Source of the DNA: Candidatus Rifleibacteriota bacterium
Lineage (GTDB): Bacteria > Muiribacteriota > Ozemobacteria > Ozemobacterales > Ozemobacteraceae
Direction: 5' to 3'
NCBI GenBank assembly: GCA_012520995.1
Contig: JAAYNI010000077.1
Coordinates: 1 to 38,373, forward strand
Length of the DNA stretch: 38,373 bases
Both the position numbers and the translations under genes were made by a program. The notes under the pieces were generated by a model, which worked only from the letters and a program-made list of their open reading frames with translations, did not search any database and was not told the DNA's origin. Each line of letters begins with the position of its first letter. The first letter of the stretch is position 1. This document shows, in pieces, positions 1-5,755 of this stretch.

Positions 1-337
1 CTAGTTTTCAGTTATATAAACGCTTTTTATAATACTGTCCGAATTCATGGGAGCTGTGGTTACCTCTCACCTCAGCAATACGAACTTAAATATCAAAAAG
101 TAAGAAAATTTCAGCTTAAGGAGAATTCAGTGAATTTAACTTGTACTTTTTCTTGATCTATAAGCCGTAGCCACTATAGAAGCTTAAATTCTCTGTTCTT
201 TATTCTGCATTCCAGTCAGCACCCGCCATGTTCTATCTGCGCGCTGTCCATAAACCCCTGACCACTGAGCGAAGCGTTATAGGCATCTGTTATTCATCAA
301 TTAGAAAAATGATATTCTTGGATTATAAGGCAAAGCC
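1..337. other. Gene-free left edge
   Basis: I see no convincing coding region or structured RNA here. The stretch about 219-275 contains C-rich phrases (CACCCGCC, CTGTCCA, TGACCACTGAGCG) like those in other gaps of this window, so it is probably the same class of degenerate intergenic repeat. The right end leads into the toxin-antitoxin promoter. Confidence 0.5.
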
Positions 338-365
338 TTGACATATCTTTTATGATATGTATACT
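338..365 (+). promoter_or_regulatory. Sigma70 promoter of the toxin-antitoxin pair
   Basis: A consensus -35 TTGACA (338-343) is followed by a 16-base spacer and TATACT (360-365), close to the sigma70 consensus. It sits directly before the toxin gene and would start transcription near 372. That makes an ATG at 357 impossible on this transcript and leaves the ATG at 375 almost leaderless. Confidence 0.72.
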
Positions 366-376
366 AAATTTAGTAT
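341..376. promoter_or_regulatory. Two abutting palindromes, likely autoregulatory operators
   Basis: Two inverted repeats lie end to end over the core promoter. The first, 341-360, is ACATATC, six bases, GATATGT. The second, 361-376, is a perfect 16-base palindrome with half-sites ATACTAAA/TTTAGTAT. They cover the spacer, the -10 and the predicted start of transcription. Type II toxin-antitoxin operons are usually repressed by their own antitoxin at such sites, so these are the expected binding sites of the downstream XRE protein (inferred). Confidence 0.6.
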
Positions 377-656
377 GTGGAAAATTTATGAGCACAAAAA
401 TGTATTAAAGATACTTGAATCACTGCCTATAGAAATCCTTAAGAAATACGAAAAATGGAAAGACATTGTAGCTATTTCCGGCTCTATCGGCTTACAGCAG
501 ATTAAGGGTTTCAAAGATGAAGCTTTGTCAGGAGAATGGAAAGGGCATCGTTCATCTCGTCTGAGCATTAAATATCGCATTATTTACAAAATTGAAAATG
601 AGCAATGTTTTGTGAAAGTTGTGCAGCTGACAGCTCATGATTATCGGAGGAAATGA
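375..656 (+). CDS. RelE/HigB-superfamily toxin
   Basis: A 93-residue basic protein from ATG 375. The C-terminal half has the RelE-fold pattern: a GFKDEALSGEWKG turn, RSSRLS, then YRIIYKI and a terminal HDYRRK. In this superfamily such basic and aromatic residues support mRNA cleavage on the ribosome. The frame is also open from an ATG at 357, but that codon lies inside the promoter, so 375 is preferred even though it has no Shine-Dalgarno. The antitoxin starts one base after the stop, the toxin-first order of HigBA-type modules. The family call is from motif recognition; the exact subfamily (HigB, RelE or YoeB-like) is not resolved. It probably acts as an inducible growth inhibitor held in check by its partner. 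Confidence 0.78.
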   Translation: MWKIYEHKNVLKILESLPIEILKKYEKWKDIVAISGSIGLQQIKGFKDEALSGEWKGHRSSRLSIKYRIIYKIENEQCFVKVVQLTAHDYRRK

Positions 657-657
657 A

Positions 658-918
658 ATGAAAGACTATGTTGAGGCAAAAAAAAGGACAGAAGTAACCG
701 TTGGTGAATCTGTAAGAATAATTCGTGAGTTGCAGGAGTTAAGTCAAAACGACTTGTCTCGTCTTACCGGCATACCGCAATCAACCATTTCAGCTATTGA
801 GAATGATAAAATAAACTTAGGAGTTGAGAGAGCTAAAATACTGGCCAGAGCATTAAAATGCCATCCAGCGGTATTGGTCTTTCCAGGTTGGGATATTTCT
901 CAAAAAACAGCTGCATAG
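658..918 (+). CDS. XRE-family HTH antitoxin
   Basis: An 86-residue protein whose residues about 18-72 form a Cro/C1-type helix-turn-helix (RELQELSQNDLSRLTGIP, then STISAIEN). ATG 658 is chosen because GGAGG (646-650) lies seven bases upstream; an in-frame ATG at 637 has no such site. It is cotranscribed with the toxin, one base after its stop. The expected role is to neutralise the toxin by direct binding and to repress the shared promoter through the palindromes at 341-376. The short C-terminal tail may contact the toxin. Partnership is inferred from adjacency and family. Confidence 0.85.
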   Translation: MKDYVEAKKRTEVTVGESVRIIRELQELSQNDLSRLTGIPQSTISAIENDKINLGVERAKILARALKCHPAVLVFPGWDISQKTAA

Positions 919-940
919 CCTCATAGCTTGATGTCTTTTC

Positions 941-1010
941 TCGCCACTCGCTACTGGTTTCAGTTGCCTTCTCTGTCCACTACCCACCGCCCACTAATCC
1001 CTGTCCACTT
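941..1010. repeat. C-rich degenerate intergenic repeat
   Basis: The gap after the antitoxin is filled with short related phrases: TCGCCACTCGC, CTGTCCACTACCCACCGCCCAC and CTGTCCACTT. The same vocabulary returns near 239-271, 3583-3611, 18221-18249 and 30375-30406. No coding or hairpin function is evident. Confidence 0.5.
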
Positions 1011-1031
1011 TTTTAAGGTGTGTTCTGTGGT

Positions 1032-2042
1032 TTAAGAGTTTTTCGTGTTATTGGAGACGAGTTCGCCGAGGTGGTCCCAAGTGAGGGGGGTGCCAGGCTC
1101 AAGGTTTTCTGTGACCCTTCTGTTTAGAATCTGAGGCTGCAATTCAGGTGATATTCCTTTGGAGCCTACAAAAGCTGCGATAGAATCCTCGGTAATAGTT
1201 TCGCCAGCAGAGATTTTTCTGGTGGTTTTGAGACCGCGTCTGATTGCTTTTTGATTTTTAAGTTCAAAAGCAGTCGGTATCTTTTGGTCTGAACCTCTCA
1301 ATAAGGCTGAGAGGCGTACATTCTGAATAAAAGAAGCGAGGGAATCGATGTCTAAAATAGAGGCTCTTGGAGGCGGGTTATCTGCCGAGATCGCCTTTTC
1401 GATGACTTTGGCTCCAAGTGTCGCAGCACCTAAGGAGGCCAAATGTCCAGGGCAGTTGTCGGAAAAGCCGATTGGCAGCAAAAAAGCCTCGGAGAGAGAC
1501 TTCATCGCATTTAGATTGGCATCGTGAAATCGGGTGACGGGTGAGGCTGTACACTGCAGCAATGTTATGTCAGCTTCATTGCCTTTAAAGCTTCTCAAAG
1601 CTTCAAGGGCTGTTTCTATCTCGCCAGCGGTTGAAGCTCCTGTGGAGAGGAATACGGCCAAGCCGCTAGCAGCGGTTTGCTCTAAGAGAGGAATGTTGGT
1701 CATTTCGCCTGAAGCCAGTTTTATGGCTTTGCATCCGAGTTTTTGAGCATATTCAAGGCTGAACTTGCCAGCTATAACAGGCAATAAAGTTATTCCTGAT
1801 TGAATTGCACAGTCTGAAAGCTCTTTTGCATATTCAAAATCGTTGTCTGCAGGATGTGAATCAGGAAAGAAAGCCAGTTCGGATATGTGAAAAAGCGGAA
1901 AGGAAACCATGTCGGCTCCAGATTCGGCCGCTTTTTTTATGAGAGTCTTTGCAAGCAGAGGGTCGGTTTTGCTGCTTTTGTCGAGCTTTGCGATGACAAG
2001 AGGCGATTTTGAAAAGGAATTCAGAAAGGGGCTATTTTTCAT
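1032..2042 (-). CDS. NeuB-like sialic acid synthase homologue with SAF domain, metal ligands lost
   Basis: A 336-residue protein with the NeuB layout: a TIM-barrel part (about 10-245) and a C-terminal SAF/antifreeze-like domain (about 265-332, with RRGLKTTRKISAGETIT). NeuB enzymes condense phosphoenolpyruvate with an N-acetylated hexosamine to make nonulosonic acids, using a metal bound by two histidines in SDH and EKH motifs. Here those motifs read SDN (Asn196) and EKA (Ala217), and the usual GPDH turn is PPRA, so classical activity is doubtful. It overlaps coaD by 11 bases as the last gene of a three-gene minus-strand unit, with no other sialic acid genes nearby. It may be a divergent synthase or a non-catalytic sugar-binding relative. 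Confidence 0.75.
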   Translation of the reverse strand: MKNSPFLNSFSKSPLVIAKLDKSSKTDPLLAKTLIKKAAESGADMVSFPLFHISELAFFPDSHPADNDFEYAKELSDCAIQSGITLLPVIAGKFSLEYAQKLGCKAIKLASGEMTNIPLLEQTAASGLAVFLSTGASTAGEIETALEALRSFKGNEADITLLQCTASPVTRFHDANLNAMKSLSEAFLLPIGFSDNCPGHLASLGAATLGAKVIEKAISADNPPPRASILDIDSLASFIQNVRLSALLRGSDQKIPTAFELKNQKAIRRGLKTTRKISAGETITEDSIAAFVGSKGISPELQPQILNRRVTENLEPGTPLTWDHLGELVSNNTKNS

Positions 2043-2526
2043 TTTTGAGAGCCTCGAATTTCGATTCTACCTCTTCTTTTATTGATGGAGCGACCATATT
2101 GGAAATATCGCCGCCGTATTTTGCTACTTCTTTGACGATACTGGAACTCAAGAAAGAGTATGGAGGCGATGCCATGAGGAAGACAGTTTCAATTTTCGGT
2201 GAAAGAGTGTTATTGACAGTAAACATCTGCATTTCATATTCATAGTCAGAAACGGCTCTTAAGCCTCTAATGATGGCTGTAGCTCCAACCGTGGCACAGA
2301 AGTCGACTAAAAGGCCGTCAAAGTGTATGACTCTGACGTTTTCCAAGTGCTTGGCGACATCGCATATTTGCTGAACTCTTTCTTTCGGCGAGAAGAGGCA
2401 TTTTTTATAGGGATTTACGAGAACGCCGACTATTACGTGATCAAAGAGTTTGGCTGCACGCTTGAGTATATCTGCATGGCCTTTGGTAAATGGATCAAAG
2501 CTTCCAGGGTAAACGGCTACTCTCAT
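2032..2526 (-). CDS. coaD: Phosphopantetheine adenylyltransferase
   Basis: At 164 residues this is the normal CoaD length. It transfers AMP from ATP to 4'-phosphopantetheine, the penultimate step of coenzyme A synthesis, in the cytoplasm. The nucleotidyltransferase signature GSFDPFTKGH is at residues 8-17 (His17 of the T/HxGH motif), followed by IIRGLRAVSDYEYE and the ATP-binding YSFLSSSIVKE. Its ATG overlaps the maf stop by four bases and its 3' end overlaps the NeuB-like gene by 11, so the three are almost surely cotranscribed and translationally coupled. Nothing unusual is seen in the active site. Confidence 0.95.
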   Translation of the reverse strand: MRVAVYPGSFDPFTKGHADILKRAAKLFDHVIVGVLVNPYKKCLFSPKERVQQICDVAKHLENVRVIHFDGLLVDFCATVGATAIIRGLRAVSDYEYEMQMFTVNNTLSPKIETVFLMASPPYSFLSSSIVKEVAKYGGDISNMVAPSIKEEVESKFEALKNEK

Positions 2527-3143
2527 TTGTTGTAGACCTCCATATAATCGCCAAGGTCATATCCTGCTACTTTCATAAGTTTACCAAATGCTGCAACGGG
2601 GAAACCGACAACGTTGTAATAGCATCCGTCGAGTCTTTCTACGAACAGGGCGGCCAAGTCTTGGATTCCGTATGCGCCGGCTTTGTCATAAGGCTCGTCT
2701 GTATCCAAATATCTTTGAAGTTCTTTTTCTGAGAGAGTCTTGAAATAAACGTCAGTAATTTCGGTGTGAGAATAGGTTTTATTGTTTGCCTGATCTAGCA
2801 GAACTATGCCCGTAATGACTTGATGAGAGCGACTGGAGAGTGTTCTTAGCATAGCTTCGGCTTCGTCTCTGCTGTGAGGCTTGCCTAGGATTTTGCCGTC
2901 GCATAATACAATGGTGTCAGCTCCTATAAGCAGGGCATTTTCGATTTTCTTTTCCGGATTAGATGCCTTCAAATAAGCCAGTCTGACAGGCTGATCACTT
3001 GGGCGAAGTTTGTTTACATCTTTTGGATCTTCTTCATAGGTTGAGCCCAGAGCGTCAAATTTTATCTGCAGATGTTTGAGTATTTCACTTCTGCGGGGCG
3101 ATTTTGAGATTAAATAAAGCTTTGGCTGTGCATCGTTTTTCAT
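2523..3143 (-). CDS. maf: Maf-family nucleoside triphosphate pyrophosphatase
   Basis: A 206-residue Maf protein. The family hydrolyses non-canonical or modified NTPs (dTTP, UTP or 7-methyl-GTP depending on subgroup) to monophosphates and has been linked to septum formation. Visible signatures are SKSPRRSEIL (residues 13-22), the GADTIV motif with Asp76, and GKPHSRDEAEAMLRTLS. It is the first gene of the maf-coaD-NeuB-like unit. AAGGAG (3158-3163) lies a rather long 14 bases before the ATG, but an in-frame stop excludes an earlier start. Substrate specificity cannot be read from sequence here. Confidence 0.93.
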   Translation of the reverse strand: MKNDAQPKLYLISKSPRRSEILKHLQIKFDALGSTYEEDPKDVNKLRPSDQPVRLAYLKASNPEKKIENALLIGADTIVLCDGKILGKPHSRDEAEAMLRTLSSRSHQVITGIVLLDQANNKTYSHTEITDVYFKTLSEKELQRYLDTDEPYDKAGAYGIQDLAALFVERLDGCYYNVVGFPVAAFGKLMKVAGYDLGDYMEVYNK

Positions 3144-3178
3144 GGTTAACGTAAAATCTCCTTGAAATGTCTTGCAAG

Positions 3179-3207
3179 ATTATACATCAAAAGAACCTCT
3201 TAAAAAA
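3179..3207 (-). promoter_or_regulatory. Probable promoter of maf-coaD-NeuB-like unit
   Basis: On the minus strand a perfect TATAAT (3179-3184) lies 35 bases before the maf ATG, with a 17-base spacer to a poor T-only -35 (3202-3207). The -10 is convincing, the -35 is not. Confidence 0.45.
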
Positions 3208-3228
3208 GGAAGAGAAAAACTTCTTTTG

Positions 3229-3312
3229 AACCATGAAAGGCACGAAAATAACGAAAAAAAATTTAAAACTCTATTTAAAACACAGAACACACGGAATACA
3301 CAGAAAAAGGCT
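3229..3312. repeat. Degenerate ACGAA/ACACAG intergenic repeat
   Basis: Heptad-like repetition is visible: ACCATGAAAGGCACGAAAATA followed by ACACAGAACACACGG and AATACACAGAAAA. A related copy lies at 3469-3516 (ACCAAGAAACATC, GAGGCAGAAAGG, CCACAGAAAG), and a trace occurs at 30301-30320 (GTAGAAAGGCACAGAAAA). I recall similar CCACGAAGGACACGAAGG-type filler between genes in many unrelated bacteria. A 67-residue open frame crossing it is not a gene. Confidence 0.55.
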
Positions 3313-3422
3313 TTGGCAAAGAAAAATCTCGAAAAAGCATATTTGCTTTTCCTCACTCTCGGCTTAAGCCATTGATTTTACAAGTAAACTTGAAAATCTC
3401 TATCTTAGTCCGAGAGTCGAGC

Positions 3423-3456
3423 AAAATTGCATTCTATTAACATAGACTTGCAATTT
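3423..3456. repeat. Palindromic intergenic element, copy 1
   Basis: A 34-base element with arms AAAATTGCA and TGCAATTT-like around TTCTATTAACATAGA. It matches the element at 5648-5681 almost exactly, the two differing mainly in the right arm (CTT against ATA). This copy lies in the long gap between maf and cysE and could form a hairpin or cruciform. Confidence 0.65.
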
Positions 3457-3468
3457 GTGTCGATTTTT

Positions 3469-3516
3469 AACCAAGAAACATCATAGAGGCAGAAAGGTAA
3501 GAAGCCACAGAAAGAT
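3469..3516. repeat. Degenerate CCACAGAAAG-type intergenic repeat
   Basis: A second, weaker copy of the filler at 3229-3312, with ACCAAGAAACATCATAGAGG, CAGAAAGG and CCACAGAAAG. It is non-coding. Confidence 0.4.
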
Positions 3517-3582
3517 AAACTACGCATATTTATTAACATCTACAAGCAGTTATCAGTTTCAGTGATTGAGTTCGGAATTCAA

Positions 3583-3611
3583 CTCGTCACCCGCCACTCA
3601 CCGCTCGCCAC
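3583..3611. repeat. C-rich CTCGCCAC intergenic repeat
   Basis: CTCGTCACCCGCCACTCACC followed by GCTCGCCAC, the same vocabulary as 941-1010 and 30375-30406. Together with the elements at 3229, 3423 and 3469 it fills most of the 648-base gap 3144-3791, where I find no gene. Confidence 0.5.
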
Positions 3612-3742
3612 GGTACTTAGCAGCTGCCAACAATGATTTATTGTGGAGCAAGATGTCTTTTAAAAGGAAGTTCTAGCTGCAACGCAGCACTGGCCGCTTT
3701 GCGGAGTCTTTGAGATGACATTGGGAAAAAATATCTTGCCTG

Positions 3743-3768
3743 AAGGAAATAATCTCATATATTTCCTT
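3743..3768 (+). promoter_or_regulatory. Hairpin in the cysE leader
   Basis: A perfect nine-base stem (AAGGAAATA/TATTTCCTT) with an eight-base loop lies 23 bases before the cysE start. It could be a terminator of something upstream, a transcript-stabilising hairpin, or a regulatory element. It does not match a riboswitch or T-box that I know. Confidence 0.3.
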
Positions 3769-3791
3769 TTAAGATAAAATAGGAGCAAACA

Positions 3792-4733
3792 ATGAGCAAA
3801 AAGCGTTTGAATGACGTAGCACATAAAGTTGCAAAATCCATCTCCAAAGAGACTTCCAAAATACAGCATTTTGACCATAGTCCTTTACCTGACAAAAAGG
3901 TTGTCGCTGATATTATAGAAGATATTTTTGCTGTTTTGTACCCCGGCTATTTTGGTTCAAGAGACATATGTTTTGACTCTGTAGAGATAAGAATCAGTTA
4001 TACAGTGGCTTTGGTGTTTGACAAGCTTGCCAAGCAGATACGCAATGAACTGATTCACAGTTGCTGCGGAGCAAATAAAGAGTGCACTCACTGTGACGAT
4101 ACATCCGAAGAGATAGCTTTGCAGTTTCTTGAAGGCATACCTGCACTCAGGGAAGAACTTGATTACGACGTGGAAGCAGCATACAAGCATGATCCCGCTG
4201 CAACCAGTTTTGATGAAATTATATTCAGTTATCCTGGACTTCAGGCTATCACTGTGCACAGGGTTGCTCATTTCTTTTATAGCAGCGGATTGAGGCTGAT
4301 TCCGCGTATAATGTCCGAGTGGGCTCATTCCCAGACTGGAATTGACATACATCCGGGAGCAAAAATCGGGAAAGCTTTCTTTATAGATCACGGAACAGGT
4401 GTGGTTATAGGTGAAACCACTATTATTGGCGACTATGTTGCCATGTATCAAGGTGTGACTCTCGGCGCTTTGAACTTTCCTCACGATCAGAGCGGCAGAA
4501 TCATAAAGGGGCAAAGAAGACATCCCAGAATTGAAGATTCAGTGGTAATATATGCAGGAGCGACTATTTTAGGCGGCGAGACTGTAATAGGAGAGCATTC
4601 TGTTATTGGCGGTAACGTTTGGCTTGTAGAATCAGTTCCTGCTTATTCTAAGGTAATATTGACTGACAGCGGTCTCAAGATTCTGGAACGCAAGGGACCG
4701 AAGAAAGTTAAAAAGGTTAAGGATGATAACTGA
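3792..4733 (+). CDS. cysE: Serine O-acetyltransferase
   Basis: A 313-residue enzyme that acetylates serine with acetyl-CoA, the first committed step of cysteine synthesis. It has an alpha-helical N-terminal domain (about 1-165) and a left-handed beta-helix of hexapeptide repeats (about 182-290). Residues GIDIHPGA (His187), IDHGTGVVIGE (His200) and YQGVTLG carry the active site seen in this family. AGGAG at 3781-3785, six bases upstream, supports the ATG. The long N-terminal part resembles the EpsC/SrpH branch more than E. coli CysE. A C-rich insert at residues 90-101 (CCGANKECTHC) is unusual and might bind metal. It overlaps cysK by 11 bases, so the two enzymes are made together. Confidence 0.93.
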   Translation: MSKKRLNDVAHKVAKSISKETSKIQHFDHSPLPDKKVVADIIEDIFAVLYPGYFGSRDICFDSVEIRISYTVALVFDKLAKQIRNELIHSCCGANKECTHCDDTSEEIALQFLEGIPALREELDYDVEAAYKHDPAATSFDEIIFSYPGLQAITVHRVAHFFYSSGLRLIPRIMSEWAHSQTGIDIHPGAKIGKAFFIDHGTGVVIGETTIIGDYVAMYQGVTLGALNFPHDQSGRIIKGQRRHPRIEDSVVIYAGATILGGETVIGEHSVIGGNVWLVESVPAYSKVILTDSGLKILERKGPKKVKKVKDDN

Positions 4734-5625
4734 CAACATTATCAAGTCGATCGGAAATACGGCTTTAACTAAAATAATAACTGATGCCGGCGAGACATAT
4801 GTAAAGCTGGAAGGCGGAAATCCTGCCGGTTCAGTTAAAGACCGAGTCGCTGCTGAAATAATAGCCAGATATATAGCTGAAGGCAAAATTTCAGATAAAA
4901 CAGTTATAGTCGAGCCTACTAGCGGCAATACTGGTATAGGCTTGGCGATGGTTTGCGCTTTTCTCAAAATCAAGCTTTTAATAACCATGCCTGAAAATAT
5001 GAGCGAAGAGCGCAAAAAAATTATGAAGGCCTATGGGGCTGAATTACTTTTGTCTCCAGCGAATTTAGGCATGAAAGGCGCTATTGAACTTGCGGAAAGC
5101 ATTTTGGCTGATAATCCCGATGCTTTGCTGGCAGGGCAGTTTGTAAATCCGGCCAATTCGGAAGCTCACGAGAAAACAACCGGGCCGGAGTTCTTAAAGC
5201 AGTTATCTGGAGAACTTCCTGAGGCTTTTATTTTCGGAGTGGGTACAGGCGGTACTTTAACAGGTGTAGGTAGAGCTTTGCGCAAGCAGGGTGTGAAATC
5301 TAAGATTATCGCTGTTGAACCGGCTTCATCAGCTGTGCTTTCAGGAAAGCCGGCAGGAGCTCATGCTATACAGGGAATAGGAGCAGGTTTTGTACCGAAA
5401 ACTTTGGATGTTGGACTGATAGATGAAGTTATAACTATTTCTGACGAAGAAGCCAGAGACGCAACCAATCAACTTGCCAAAAAATATGGCGTATTTGTCG
5501 GCATTAGCAGCGGTTGTGCCTTTGCTGCTTGCCAAAAGTATCTGGAGTCAGGCAGGGGCAAAAAAGTAGCGACGCTTTTTCCGGATTCCGGTTTTAAATA
5601 TCTTTCAGAAAGCTTCTATGATTAA
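4723..5625 (+). CDS. cysK: Cysteine synthase (O-acetylserine sulfhydrylase)
   Basis: A 300-residue PLP enzyme of fold type II that converts O-acetylserine and sulfide to cysteine, using the product of the overlapping cysE. The PLP lysine is Lys39 in GSVKDR; the substrate loop PTSGNTG is at 65-71; the phosphate-binding GTGGT loop is near 175; and the C-terminal FPDSG motif is present. Length fits the CysK/CysM range. CysE and CysK commonly form a complex through the CysE C-terminus. The CysE tail here (KKVKDDN) does not end in the Ile that this complex needs, so assembly may differ. Translational coupling with cysE is likely from the 11-base overlap. Confidence 0.94.
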   Translation: MITDNIIKSIGNTALTKIITDAGETYVKLEGGNPAGSVKDRVAAEIIARYIAEGKISDKTVIVEPTSGNTGIGLAMVCAFLKIKLLITMPENMSEERKKIMKAYGAELLLSPANLGMKGAIELAESILADNPDALLAGQFVNPANSEAHEKTTGPEFLKQLSGELPEAFIFGVGTGGTLTGVGRALRKQGVKSKIIAVEPASSAVLSGKPAGAHAIQGIGAGFVPKTLDVGLIDEVITISDEEARDATNQLAKKYGVFVGISSGCAFAACQKYLESGRGKKVATLFPDSGFKYLSESFYD

Positions 5626-5647
5626 GTTTATAGAAATGAGACTTTTC

Positions 5648-5681
5648 AAAATTGCATTCTATTAACATAGAATAGCAATTT
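5648..5681. repeat. Palindromic intergenic element, copy 2
   Basis: Near-identical to 3423-3456. Arms AAATTGC and GCAATTT flank TTCTAT-TAAC-ATAGAA, giving a better hairpin than copy 1. It lies 23 bases after cysK and could serve as a weak terminator or a REP-like element. Confidence 0.65.
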
Positions 5682-5755
5682 TCCCGATCCTTGCTTTTGA
5701 TGATATTATATATAAATTTTAATGTTGTACAATGTTAGAACCTAATAGGATTTAT

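Noticed and set aside
3172-3375. 67-residue Lys-rich ORF
   Set aside because: It lies in degenerate intergenic repeats, has no ribosome site and has a low-complexity composition.
3957-4523. 188-residue minus-strand ORF inside cysE
   Set aside because: A shadow frame of a clearly recognised gene, with no family match.
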